NCBI GenBank assembly: GCA_029959085.1 | Contig: JARWIR010000011.1 | Span: forward strand, 10,355,840 to 10,419,839 | From: Nemophila menziesii | Lineage: Eukaryota > Streptophyta > Magnoliopsida > Boraginales > Hydrophyllaceae | Direction: 5' to 3' | DNA: 64,000 nucleotides | Shown: in pieces, positions 1 through 12,875 of the stretch | How the letters are laid out: each line of letters begins with the position of its first letter | How positions within the stretch are numbered: position 1 is the stretch's first letter | Translations under genes and position numbers: made by a program | The notes under the pieces: model-generated | The model's input: only the letters and a program-made list of their open reading frames with translations | Databases searched by the model: none | What the model was told of the DNA's origin: nothing

Positions 1-1278
1 ATAATTTAACATACAGTTAAGTATTTTTTACCTTTGTCCAATCAATTTGGTAAGGATCTAGAACCTTTTGATTTGTAATTATAAAATCAATAAATGGTCC
101 TGGTTTTAAAATCATTGTTGTTGATACATCTGTATAAATTAAGGAAAATAGAACCATTAAGTCGTTAGAGCATTGAAAATTGGATAAATATATTGGAAAT
201 AGAATCTTACCAATATTTAGTTAACGGCCTCCTTGATATGCACGGACACTAGAATGAAATCCACGGCATCCAGTCACCACAGACCCTAAATGAGATTGGA
301 GTACGAGAAGACATCCCCTGTATAGAAAATATGGACATAAATTCTACACACGATTTTAAAATCTAGAGCCGATTCTCTTATTGTTAATTTTTTGTGATAA
401 ATTAGCAGTTTTCATTGAAATTCATCTGTCTTAAAGAAAATATAAGACATGAAATTGCAGACAAGTACTCCTACTGTCTAAAACATCAAAATGCACCTGA
501 ATACAAGAAATTCTTACTGTTTGGCAGCATTTTGTCTAAGAATTATGTCCAAATCTCTCACGGGCTCGTAAAGACGATCAGAATCTTAGGCACAATGTGC
601 ATTTGTAATATCTTGCATGATATTTGAGCAGCATAGCAAAATTCCACTCTATATGTCTTTGACCTTGATGGTTGTCTACAACTTATCATATCACCATGTC
701 ATGGGCTTCCACCATCCCACTTTCCATTGTACTGAAAATAATATGAACTTGTTAGAAATTCGAATAAAATATTTTCTTTGAAAGTTTAGAAACAGCAATG
801 CCTGTTCGGAGCATGCTTTTTAATCATAACTATAAACTCAAGCTTGTTATTTGACAGAGGACTAAGAGAATAAGAGTTATTCTCACCAGCATAAGCGATG
901 AATTTCTCATTGATTTCATGCCCGTAAGTTTCTTTGAATTTGTCCATCACTTTCCTACAAACACCTTTTACCTCCACCTGATGTCCATCTTCATAACACG
1001 TGAAAATATGAGCAATATATTTTAAAGGTGAATTAGTTTCTCAAACGGCCAAATTTAAATGTACTTACATTGGACTTGAAAAAGCTTCAATCAATTCTTG
1101 CTTCCGAGACATTGAAATTATTAGTAAGCAGCTGAATCTTATATCCCTTTTTGCCAAGATTGCGCCTTTCCATTTGTAGGGGCTTATTAATATCAATTTT
1201 CTTTGGACCAAGATCCGATAAAACAATTGTTGGAGGCTTTGCTAGTGTCTTTGATTCCTTTTCTCCTTTAAATCCCAT
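1..1278 (-). pseudogene. AGO4-clade ARGONAUTE pseudogene, copy A (5' exons only; cut by window edge)
   Basis: Five exon-like blocks read leftward and match the order of plant AGO4/6/9 proteins. Block 1 (1278-1069) is an N-terminal region with GKKGYKIQLLTNNF, ending at a GTAAGT donor. Block 2 (998 to about 780) has YEDGHQVEVKGVCRKVMDKF and NNKLEFIVMI. Block 3 (about 720-527) has SKTYRVEFCYAAQ and DLDIILRQNAAKQ in two different frames. Block 4 (about 325-207) has GCLLVLQS and GCRGFHSSVRAYQGG. Block 5 (129-32) has DVSTTMILKPGPFIDF and DPYQIDW, with acceptor and donor in place. It is broken by an in-frame TGA in block 1, a frameshift in block 3, a TAA in block 4 (GGR-stop-LN) and an exon-2 acceptor reading CG instead of AG (1000-999). 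Intact family members act in RNA-directed DNA methylation; this copy cannot make a full protein. PAZ, MID and PIWI would lie left of the window. Confidence 0.88.
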
Positions 1279-2550
1279 TATTTATCAACCTGATGAGAAC
1301 CCTAGAATTTACAACTATAAAAGAAAATTTGATATAAGAACATTATCATAGAGTTTTTTATTCAAGTATTCAATATGTTAAAAACTATTGAATTCCTAAG
1401 TGGATGTTGAAATTATTTTTTATTAATGGTTTAAAACTGTATATGTTATTGTTTCGGATATGTAAGAAATAAGGGTTGTTAACCCATTGTTTTAATTTTT
1501 TAAATGTATTGTTATTCCTATGATTTTGTATTGTCACATTAAATAATAAGCTGGATTATGTGGGATGCAAGTAGGTTCCTAAAAGCTCTACAAAAATATG
1601 ATACAAAGGAAAAGAATAATAGGCATGTGCAATAATAATACCACATATAAAGCATGACCTAGGATCTAAATTATCTACCATATAGGCTATTATTTCTGTG
1701 ATTTCATTAGTCCATATACGGTCTTTGTTAAATCATCAAACTGTAATGTTATCCGTACATCATCGGAATCCTAGTACAAACATTTTTTGTTAGAGAGAGA
1801 AGGAACGAAAGAGGAAGTATGTAGCAAGGAAATGTAGGCAAGTTGTCAAAACAACCACCAAGCCTCATTTTCATCCCTCCATTTTAGTTTATTTTAACAC
1901 ATAGTGTAAATTTAATATCTTAAAATATAATTTACTACCTGATAAAAAATGAAAATATAATTGGATAAGTATATATATGTAAGTTTACTTTGTAAGGCTG
2001 GCTGCCTATTCAAGAAACCAAAGATATACATTCTAGATTGGTTTAACTAAGCTTGGTCAATGAAAACTACACATATTGACACTCCTATAGAAATCAATAT
2101 GAAAAAACTACATGACGAAGGAAATTTTTTATATGATTCTACCTTATATTAGATTTTGGTTGGTAATTTGATCTTTCTAACCATCACTTTTATTTTGCTA
2201 ACACAAAAACATATACAAATTTCAAATAATTTTTACCTATATGGGGTTCGATTATTCATTGTATTACTAGTGCACATATATATGTGGGATATTCTACACT
2301 TCTAATAATTTCTTGTATCTATCATATGATTATACGAATTGTGGATGTCTTAAAAACAGTATATATTTAGGAACAAGATGGAGTGTATTTTTTGGAGTTG
2401 AATTATATCTCATAAAGGAAAGAAATAATATTATATCTTCAAGTCATCTAAAAAATTAGGAATCTGTGCGGTATCTATGACATGCTCTAATATTATTTGG
2501 TTATGTAGATTTCTTATACAATTTGGTATTCCACAAGTTACCCAAATCAA

Positions 2551-2698
2551 TTACATATTGAGAGTACTCGCATAATCCAGAATATATATAAATTGCTTCT
2601 CACTTGAAAGACCTTTGATTACCAACTCATCACACTCCCACATATATATACACGTTGGGGAATCACAATTATGGTAACCAAGTAAATAATATATAGAT
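2551..2698 (-). pseudogene. Coding-like fragment of an unrecognised protein, copy A
   Basis: A minus-strand frame reads YMWECDELVIKGL followed by SSEKQFIYILDYAS. The same peptide recurs in three other places: in copy B, and more diverged near 37440-37620 and at 39590-39760, where it reads YMWECDELAIKGM. The core WECDEL.IKG resembles itself across diverged copies better than the surrounding DNA does, which hints at an ancestral coding exon. I do not recognise the family. The SINE at 2699-2810 abuts it and adds a spurious N-terminal extension. Confidence 0.3.
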
Positions 2699-2810
2699 TG
2701 TTTTTTTGTTACTTGGAAGAGCCATTTTTTGGACTCGGTGTCATTGACACGGTTCGAACCTATACCATTTAGATGAATGAACAAGGGCGCCAGCCAGTTA
2801 AACTAACCCC
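2699..2810 (-). mobile_element. tRNA-derived SINE, copy in duplication A
   Basis: Read on the minus strand, the element starts GGGGTTAGTTTAACTGG at 2810 (box A-like) and carries the box B GGTTCGAACC at 2760-2751. It ends in an A-rich run (AACAAAAAAACAA) near 2699. This spacing of internal RNA polymerase III promoter boxes plus an A-rich tail is the standard plant SINE layout. The homologous regions at 37.6 and 39.75 kb lack the insert. It is not called a tRNA gene because the acceptor stem and anticodon arm do not fold convincingly. I could not define a clear target duplication. Confidence 0.6.
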
Positions 2811-5800
2811 AACTAGTTATACATATTGTTTCTATTCCATACCAATAATACATGAAACATACAATTATATTATTATAATATTTTCTTTCCTAACAATTGC
2901 ATTAAATGAGAATTAAAAAATATATAAGATTATATATTGAATGAAAATAATCCCATAAGTCTTGGACATTAATATCTTGTCTTGAATAGATTGTGGTTGA
3001 TTTCATTTTTTTATTTCCTAATCATTCACCCTCTAGATAGTCGTTCCTTCAAATATGACTTGATTTTTACATAGTGATATCGATGAATTTCATGTGATAG
3101 TTATTTGGTGAAAGAACTCGCAAGTTGATCATCTGAATGTAAATAAGATACTCCAAGTTCATTTCTTTCTACTTGATCCCGTATAAATTAGAAGGCGATG
3201 ACTACTTGTTTCATATATACTAGACTAAAGTAAAAAAATCAAGAATATAAAATTTTGGTTGAATAATATTACATAAAATGGTAGGTGGATTAAAAATAGG
3301 GACTTCTAGCTGTTGAAGTATCTGTTGAATTCAATAGTTGTCGAAGCAAAAAATGATATTTTTCTTTGTTTGACGAGCGTTCGATTATTCGTTGACTTTT
3401 TGCAGATCAACTTATCAAGGAAGATCTGAACTTTAAGAGATCAGTGTTGCATGTCGGTTATCTAAGTGAAAGTTCTAATCAACATAAGAGTAGAAACCAA
3501 GAGTGGCACTAGTTTGTTTGTTAAGCAAGATTCCATGTGATAATGTTAGATAAGGTACACAAGAACGCGTTATATAGCGTTACAATGAGTATCATATGGA
3601 ACATGCATAAACTAGTGTGTATGTTATTGATTAAAAGACATCTGGTTGGGTATGAACGAGAGACTGAAGAGCGCCTACAACCTGGTTATATTATGTATTA
3701 TCAATCGAAGGACTTCCATCTTCAAGATTAAAAAGCATGGATCAAATATTAGACATATAACTACTTTAGCTATAGAAATTTAGAATTTGACAGAAGCTCC
3801 ATAATATATGTTTTGAGATTATAGGATTTTAGTTGACACCAACAAAATTATCAAAAGTACGTAGATCCATTAAAAATAACTTTCATGAAGGCCAGAGTAT
3901 TGCTACATGTAAAAATAATATCATTGAAATTGACATTTTACAAGATGGAAGTGATGCATTATTGTGGGAGATGACGAATCTCAATAAGATGGATAATGTA
4001 AGAGGTATACTATACGCTCGATGTACTTTAGATTGTAGATGTTTATATTTAATTTACATATATGATTATGAAACTGTTTGTCAATAAAGCGAGAAGGTTA
4101 TAATGTATAAACATCTTCAAATAGAGCACAATATATCATAGTACATGAAGAGAAGGGTAAAGACTTTTCTAAGTTAAAAATTAGAGCATAGTACATGAGA
4201 AATGGTAGTAAATTAATTGAACAGACTGAACGTGGCTTGTAATCGATTGCGGGGAGATTATGTAACCCTTAGTGACAAGTCATGCTTTATACCTTTGAAT
4301 ACTGCCAGTTCAACTATATTCTAAGATTCAATTACAACCAATTATATTTATAACATATTTCAGTGAAACAATGTTTTTTTGTTTGAATACGGACTAGATT
4401 AGAGAATTTCCCAGTGATAATTTAACGCCATTCTTACAACATTAAAGATTTTGATTCACATATTAGTTCAAATGTGTTGTTTTAGGATAGTTGAATGTTA
4501 AGAGAAATTTAACGCAGAGTTGTAGTAATCTAATTTTTAGCTTGTTCTTGCATTCTGTGTATAGAAATGGGATTAGTTAAGGGAGACACGGAATAATTTT
4601 TATTTAATGTATTATGTATGGAAGAGGGAGAATTGCTAGTTAAGACGCTGGATGCATGATAATGCATTGTAATATGTGTGTAATTGGTACGTAACTGAAG
4701 TTGTGGGGTAACCAATACAGAGTCTTATGATAGCTGTTTTTTTATCTGAGTGTGGTAATAATTAGTACTGGATGTGGTTTAATTTATGGTATTATAAGTC
4801 CATGGGTCCTAGCTCCTTGGTGAAGTATGGGTTGTGAATGTGTAGCTAATATGTGGAGTTATGGGAGGGTTGTGGCGTAATTGAGAAATTTAAATTTTTG
4901 TGATATGGACTTTTTCTGATTAACAAAAAGTAAATATATTTTCAACCAAAATTTCATGTCTTGAGATATTAATTTTGTTACATGGAGGGTTAAAAAATTT
5001 ATGTGTGTTGTGTTGTATCAAGTATCCAATAAATACACAAGGTTTTGACTTAGGTTAAAGGTTATTTGGCGAGTAAGGCTTAAGAACGAAAAACAAGGGC
5101 ATCAAAAAAAAGTAATTTTATATAAAGAGTTTGATCCAAAAGGTCTTAAAAAATATAGATATTGTTAAGAGAATGTGAAGTCGTGCGATTAATAAAGTAT
5201 ACAACAATTTGACAAATTAGTGACCAAAATAAAGTAGACATTGATGATCATACTAGTAATGTGAGTATCTTTTCAATTATATGACAAAAAATTCCATTAT
5301 GAAATATTCATTAGTTGAGACGTGGAAGACTACATGACCCTTTGCTGAATACCATTAGTTCTAGGGAAATGTATTCACATGCCGCATTATTGTATAACGT
5401 GCATATAGTAGTCTGAAGAGAGTTTTGAACCATGTTTTTATTGGTGAGGAAAATATGGGAAACATAACATTTAAGCTTTAACGAAAAAGTTCAACCTGGG
5501 AAGCTTAGGGATTTAAAGTTTAACGGAAAAATTATTGTAAGAGTGAGAACAAGAGGGGAAACCATTTTTGACGAGGCAAAAAAAATTCACTTCACTGCTA
5601 CTGAATGTTTGTCTTATTCGTAGTGTGCTAGTCAGCTTTAGAATTATGATTCTCATATGATGGAGTCAAAGTTGTGCCTTGAGAATGCAATATATGCCCC
5701 TGGATTGAGTGGACAAGCTGAAGAATGACATGACCACGACTATATTTAGATAATTGAGCTGTAAAAATGTTAAGAGATAGTTGATCCTGCTAATGGTGAT

Positions 5801-6640
5801 AAATTTCATGTTCCAAAAGAATTTTTCATATGATTCAGGAAAGGTGATAGTATTGTCGCGGGCGCATATGTCTGCACTGATTTCATTGTCCGCACTGATT
5901 TCATTGTAGTTGTAGGTCATCCTAGTGAGATTTGGTTATAGAGAGACTTACAAGTCAAATTCATCAGTCATGCTTATTTTTTCGTGTTTATCTTCGTAAA
6001 TTGAAAGATTGGACATAGTCGTACAAGTCGGTTAAGTAGACAACCAACTGTGGTTGTGGATGTATTGTCATAGGTTGTGAAAACCTTAATTCGGGTATCG
6101 ACATTGGTGAGAGTTGATGTTACCATGTATTGGATGGTGTGATCAACAGAAACGAAAATATCATGACTAGATAAACTGTATTGTCTCTCAAAGGGATATA
6201 TTAGTGATATGTAATGAGAGTGGCACGTATTTTATTTGCTGAGAAGGATATAGAAAAATGCCATTGTAAAAAAAGAGGAAGGAGAGAATTTGGTCTCGAA
6301 AAGTTGGATAATTTTGATAGATGATTTTAACATGAAGAAGGTCAGCTAGATATATGTTGAGGATTGAGGGGGCGATATAGGAGTTATTTAACAATATTTA
6401 TTGGAAGACAAAGCTATGGCAGGGGAAGTAGTATCTGACATTTTTGTTAAGTTTCAAGGATGAAAAATAATAAAAAATTGTGTAAAAGTTCATTTCTTTT
6501 GTTTTGTAAATGGAATAAGAATTTACGAAAGCTTAGGTTTTGTGAAAGAAAATGATGCTCTTGCGAAAGCTTTCACACTGTAAAAAGTTCTGAATAGTTA
6601 TTATTACATTAAAACAATACATTTATATTTACAATGATAA

Positions 6641-6826
6641 CATGAGTACTTTTCTAAATACACCACATCTATTTCACATAAACTATCATTAGTGAAATAT
6701 ATAAAAAATGTTCCAAATAATATGACAACATGTACTAGAAAATTTTTCATCACTAATGAGAGAAGACAATTGATAAATGGGTATTCATTTATACTACATG
6801 GGTTATTGAGCAAAAAAATTCTGGTC
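6641..6826 (+). repeat. Dispersed repeat, related to 17347-17545
   Basis: Starting directly at the right edge of duplication A, this segment shares long runs with 17347-17545: GTACTTTTCTAAATAC versus ATACTTTTCTAAATAC, then ATATATAAAAAATGTTCCAAAT, ACTAATGAGAGAAGACAATTG and a common end near GGGTTAT.GAGCAAAAA. No coding sequence is evident. The type of element is unknown. Confidence 0.7.
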
Positions 6827-8639
6827 CATGTGTATTTAGTCCATGTGTTATGCTAATATAACAATTATATTTATGTGTATTAGGAATTTAAATGAAATTT
6901 AGATACTTTAGTTTTAGAAGTTTGATCAAGTTTGTAATTATTTTTGACGTATAATAATATTCTCTTTTTATGTGTGTTTAAATTCATTTCTAGTCCCTAT
7001 CTTTTTCATTTCCCTTGCTTAAGTTAGCACCTAATTAATTGATAATGTAGTTCTCTATAATTGTGATGTTTATCCTCTACCACCAATTGTAAATCGAAAT
7101 AACAAGTTGCATGTCTTGTTTCTTCTCTCAACTCGAAAAAAACATAAATATCACGTGCTATTTTAAAGGAATAATATACTACTGATAGTTTACATTAATT
7201 TTTCTATAAAGAAAAGCTATATTTGATTCTTGCGAAAGGTGAGCTTGGCATGTCACATGGCTCACCATTTTAATGTTGAGGTTATAGGATAAGTCAGGGT
7301 CAAGAAAAATTCAAACATTAATTTGTCCCATCTAGGGTTAGCCCTAGTTCGGCTTAGACCATCATAAGGCAAAATCAGCAGGCACATGTTTTTCCCGAAG
7401 ATTCAAATGGCAGTCTCTAGTGCTAAACTATATTGTATTTTCGCTCTCTTTATCTTGTTCTACGTAGTCATATCTGAAAAGAGTGGAGAAATGGGTGACC
7501 TTTATTTTGTTCTATAACTCACCAGTTATTATGAAAGAAAGCTTTGACAACAAAAATGGAAAAATGGATAATAGTACAACCTCTATGTAAATTGTGTTGG
7601 TTCAATCATTCAAAGCATATATATATATATACGTGTGTGTAAAGGTAGAAATATTTTAATTAGTTATCTTTGTTGGCATGTTAATGGACGTGAGTATATT
7701 ATATAATTATTTATTTTGGAAATTTGATGAAGGTATTGTTGTATTTATATGGGTGTTGTCATTCATTTATATATTTCAATCCACATAGTTTTAATTATCT
7801 TGTTACCGTCTAATCTCATGTATTTAACTCGGAATTTCAATTTTTTTAGTTCCTAGGGTAAATTCTTGGACTTTCCCCTATCTTTTACACAAATAGATGA
7901 TCCCACAATTAGATTGAAGAGTATACATTAGTATAAGAGCATAAATGTATGATTATTAAAATGATCTCAAGTATTCTACTGAACTAGGAAAATCAAATAA
8001 TTCTATATTACACAAAGGTTACACAAGATTTATTTTCAAGTTTGTATTTATGCACTAGTTTCCAACCACCAATAGATTAAGTTGTCAATCAAGGATGTTT
8101 TTGTCAATCTATCAAACACAAAATTAACTATTTAAATGGTCTTTCAAATATCACCACTTTCAATGTTAATTTACTGTAACGTCTTTTTATTAGATCAAGT
8201 GTCGGTGCTAGAATCTTGAACCTTAAGTCATCATTTACATTTGTGTTTTGGAACTCCTTCGAGTTATAGATAAATGTGAAGAAATATGATTAACGAAGAT
8301 CAATAATGTTGGTAATCGAAGTATATAATGCTCATTGAAAACTTTGGATAAAATCATTCACGGTGAATCTGATTTCAAAATTCACACAAAAATCATTGTG
8401 ATATAAAACTTATGAAGTATTTCGATTAGGGTATAGCTACTAGTACCCCAATAGACATTTCCCTTTTGATTTTAAAAAAATCATTCTTGACCCCTAATTT
8501 TTTTGGATAAGTAGCTGATTTGATCTTTTACTTATGATGTGCATAACTTGTATAGCTTGACACCGTGTATTTTAACAAATTAATCACTAGTATTACAGAT
8601 ATAATATTTGTGACTCAGTTTCACTTGGACACAAACTCT

Positions 8640-9460
8640 TAATCAATAGAGTTTATGCTAAATTACCTCTTAACTTGAGATGTTTGGGGTATAAACCCTA
8701 ACTATTAATTAAGTCTTATTTGAATGAATTTGGGATTTCTTATTTAAAATAATTATGGATTGTTTTTGCTGTAATTATCTTTGTGCCTCGTGATAAATCC
8801 TTGAATGGTGTACACATATTTAGGTTTGTTAGCTATTAAATTATGCTTGTGAATATGGATTTGGTAGTGGAACTAGGTTAATTACGCTTTTTAGAGTTGA
8901 AGACCCGGAAGAGATAAACTAACTAGGTAATCACATAGAGTTTGAACTTTAGACGTCTAGATAACATGCGTAGGATTCACTAGGAAGAGGTTCCTAGGGT
9001 TAGATTGTAGCCCCCTACTTATCCGAAAGGAACTAAGGGAGATCTTATAACAATGATTAGCATAAATGTCCCGTTTTACCCTTAGAATTGCAGGTAACTT
9101 TAAGCTATAGTTAGTGGGAATTACAAGTGTCTCAATCTATATTTCTCTCCCCGTCCACAGCCTTAACTTGATTTCCTTAGTTAATTTAGTAGTTAACCAT
9201 TATCTTGGTAGCTACCTAAACAAAAATCATATAGAAATATTTTTTGTTTAGTCTTTTTATTAATAATGAATAGCTAGTCCTAAACTCATAAATCCATGTG
9301 TGGACGATAATTCACTTAATTTCTATATTACTTGGTGACCCGTATACTTGCAGAACGCATTTCCCTCATCATTGATTTATAAATATGCTTCAGGAGACAA
9401 CATCAGTCATTTGGTGACCATTTTTGATTCGAGGAGCTATTAGGTACCATCTACTGTCGA
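8640..9460 (+). mobile_element. Possible decayed Ty3/gypsy LTR or leader region
   Basis: Inside the inverted repeat, the segment around 9295-9360 (TGTGGACGATAATTCAC ... ACTTGGTGACCCGTATACTTG) resembles the end of plant gypsy-type LTRs, where a similar TGTGGA(T/C)ACGA ... CTTGGTGACCGTATACTTGC phrase is common. There is no intact LTR pair, primer-binding site or coding domain. The class assignment rests on remembered motif similarity only. Confidence 0.3.
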
Positions 9461-11089
9461 TTCGACTTTTTCACTTAATTAGTTGATAAATATGAAAAAA
9501 TAAATTGGCTAAAGGCATGCAACCCAAAAGAGTTGTACACCCCATATAGAAGCTCAAGATGTTTTCCAAATAATTCAGGGTCATTTGGCTTAGACGCAAA
9601 TTCGACTTTCTTATGAGAGTCATAATAAAAGTCCCGGAGGGAACCTGAAGCCTCATATCTGGAGCGGGTATAAACTGCAATTTATCTCTCACAAGGTTGA
9701 AAAGTTCTCTCATTTGCACATGGATAGAAAATATCTATTCCGATACAAATGTACCCCCTCCCTCTTTACAACCTTTAAAAATTTGCGGAAGCTAAGCTTG
9801 CACATCATGTGTTCGAGCCTAAACTCTGCAACAACGGGCTTATGCGGGATGCACTATTTATGTACTAAGGAAGTATCATATATAAAAATTATACTAGCTA
9901 CGTTAATTGGTTGTGGAGGTGAAGAATGGGTGTTGCTTAAATAAAAGTCGGTATAAGAGTCGGTATCAATAAAAAAAAAGAAGTACAACAAACTTTAAGA
10001 GTAATCCTCTCGGGGGACATAAATATGGTTCCAATTGAGAAATCCAAGGTAGAGTCCTTGGGATAAGAGGTTGCGATGGCCAAATATGAAGGCCGAGATC
10101 TTTTTAATTCCCCTCCAGGATGATCCTTGGAGCCTCTCACTGAACTACCTTTACGATACATAAAAAACTCAAAATTGCGAAATAAGATACCTTAAAGAGA
10201 AGAGAATTTACTACTCTAGAAAAGTACAAGTGGAAGAGTTATTCGAACACTAGTATGCTATCATAAAGGTGCTCGAAGAAAATCCACAACAGCAATAAGA
10301 ACAATATAACAGAGTGACACAATATATTGGTGAATAGTGATGATTCGCCTATCGAGGTCTTAATGATCTAGAGAACCCGAAAACCGCATGATAATGTACG
10401 TAACTTCCCACAATTACCAAGATAATTATGAGGATGTGGCCATTTGTGAGTAAACACGTGTCGCACGATAGCATGCAAGTTAAAAACTTGTAAATGACAC
10501 TCACTTCAACATTAAGATATGGTTGTATTCTTCAAATGGTCCCACATGGATTCTTTTCCCAGATTGTACAAATTCAAGGGGTGTGGATAGTCTCGATTAA
10601 CTTTATGTCATGGTTGTCGGTTGAACTACTCCCTCGACAAACCTCTATGATATAGTATCGAGCACTCAACATGTCCATGAGGCTGCCAATGAGCATCTCG
10701 CCAAGGTAATGAACATATAATGTTGCCCCAAAGATATTCCATATGGATGCGACAAAAGTCCAACAAGGTATTCCATAGTTTTCCTTATCTATGATTCCTA
10801 TAACAAGCACTCAATGTGGTATGACTTAAGTACTTACACTGTTTAGATTACAATGGGACCTCGTCCAATATATATTCTCCTCGATCCTTCATCCCAATAG
10901 TGACTTAACTATCAGAGTACCATCAGGAAATACACCTTTATTTGGTCCTAACCTTTGTCCACTTTCAGGGTTCTAGGCTCGATTGAAGATAGAGTTCACA
11001 CAAATCATCATTTATCACATAAATCGGAGATTCATCATTAGTGTAATTTTATTGATTTGGATTTTTATGCTCTATCACCAACCATTGTC
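9461..11089. other. Interior of the 7-kb inverted repeat; nothing recognised
   Basis: This unique segment between the arms has a few minus-strand open frames of 74 to 82 codons (for example 9471-9719 and 10574-10810). I recognise no motif in them, and stop codons interrupt them on both sides. They may be residues of a retrotransposon body. I see no supported gene. Confidence 0.5.
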
Positions 11090-12354
11090 ACAAATATCAA
11101 GATAAGAATAATAAATATTACTGCTGTTATACTAGTGATTAATTAGTCAAAATGCACGGTGCAAGCTATTAAAGTTATGCAGGCCACAAGTAATTTTTAC
11201 TAGGGTCAAAAATTGTTTTTGTAAAATCAAAATAAAAATGTCTATTGGGGATACTAGTAGCTACATCCTTGAATATAATTCTTCCTAAAATTCACATCAC
11301 CACAACTTTTGTGTGAATTTTGGAACTAGGTTCACTGTGGATGTTTTTATCCAGAGGCTTCATTGAACATTCTGTACTTCGATTACCAATATAATTGATC
11401 ATCTTGAATCAGATTTCTAAACATATATCTACAAATCGATGGAGTTCCAAAACACAAATGTGAATGATGACTTCAAGTCCAAGATTCTAGAACTGACACT
11501 TGATAGACGTTACAGTAATTTAACATTACAAGGAGCGATATTTGCAAGACCATTTAAAAAGGTGATTTTGTGTTAGAAAATATTGAAAAAAACATCTTTG
11601 ATCGACAACATAATATGTTGATGGTTGGAAACTATTGCATAAATGAACACCTGTAAATAAAATTTGTGTAACCTTTGTGTTAAACAAGATTGTTGGATTT
11701 TCCAAGTGAGATATTTTTATAAATACACATTATGCTCTTATACTAATGAATATTCTTCAATCCAATTGTGTTGTGTAATAGAAAGGGGAAAGTCCGAGAA
11801 TTTACCCCTCGATGGGAGCTAAAAAATTGAAAGTTCGAGTTAAACCGACCTGAGATACAAGAGCTTAGATGGTGACACTTAGTATAGATAATTAATACTA
11901 TTTCTATAAAAAATATATGCATTAATGACAACCATAGAAATACAACAGACCCCTTCACAAAAAAAAAATAGATATACAATATACTCACGTCCATTAACAT
12001 GCCAACACAGAAAATTAAATAAAACATGAGTTATGTTGGGTATCACCCATGATGTGTCGATTAAGTGATACAATCTTGTAAGATAGAGAAAACATGTAAA
12101 GAGAATTATATTGATTGGACCACTTAACTACCACATCATAGGGGATATTTTGCTGATCCTTTTTTGGGTTATACCCACCAATACTATTAAAATATTTCAA
12201 CCTTTACAAGTATAAATAAGTTTTGAATGATTAAACCAACACATTATACATTGTGGTTGGTCTATCAGCCTTTTTCATTTTTGTTGTGCCTTTTTTTAAA
12301 ATAAATAATGAATTATAGATCAAAAGAAATGTCACACACTTCCTAACTTTTTTC

Positions 12355-12600
12355 GGATAAGGCTAAGGGATCGTTTGGAAGTGCTCATTCAAGAGGAAAA
12401 AAGGGCTTTTTAAAATATAATTAAAATATTTGAAAAATTATTAAAAATAATATTGAAATTTAGAATCACTTTAGGCGCATTTTTTAAGAAACACATATTT
12501 GATGCTATTAAAGAAAGTGTTCTTAGGGTATAAAACACTTTTAAATATCTAAAAACACTTTTAAGTGTTTTTCAAAAGAAATACTTTTACACGGGTACTA
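12355..12600. mobile_element. MITE-like insert in the right arm
   Basis: This AT-rich block is absent from the left arm of the inverted repeat. It runs from near GGGATCGTTTGGAAGTGC to near AAATACTTTTACACGGGTAC and is full of AAAACACTTTTAA hairpin-forming runs. The GTTTGGAAGTGCT phrase is typical of common plant MITE families. Its ends and target duplication are not resolved. Confidence 0.35.
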
Positions 12601-12875
12601 AGTAGAACAAAGACAAAAGACAGAGAAAATGTACTATACTTTTGCACTAGAGACTTCCATTTGAACCTTCGGGCAAAAAATGCGCCCGTTGATTATTTCC
12701 CTATGATGGGCCAAGCCGAACCAGGACTCACCCTATAAGGGACAAATTAAAGTTTGGAATTTTCTTAGACCCAGACTTATCCTATAGTCGCACCATTAAA
12801 ATGGTGAGCTAAGTGACATGCCAAGCTCACCTTCCACAAGAATCAAATATAGCATTCTTTTTATTAGTCAAAAAA

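Larger units (their letters stand above)
1..6640. repeat. Segmental duplication, copy A
   Basis: This stretch aligns base for base with 42796-49438 in the same orientation, with only scattered substitutions and small indels (about 2% by eye in the lines compared). Position 1 matches 42796, and the match ends at ACAATGATAA (6631-6640 and 49429-49438), after which the two flanks differ completely. It carries the 5' end of the AGO4-like pseudogene and about 5.4 kb of DNA upstream of it. The upstream part (1279-6640) has no recognisable intact gene. Short open frames that recur in both copies are explained by the recent duplication, not by coding constraint. The left boundary lies outside the window. 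Confidence 0.95.

Noticed and set aside
2733..2810. A functional tRNA gene at the GGTTCGAACC box
   Set aside because: Only box A and box B are convincing; there is no proper acceptor stem or anticodon arm, and an A-rich tail follows, so a SINE fits better.
3833..4087. 84-codon frame present in both duplicates (also 46627-46881)
   Set aside because: The near-identical duplication explains its survival. There is no recognisable motif, and the diverged relative near 40770 is not open.
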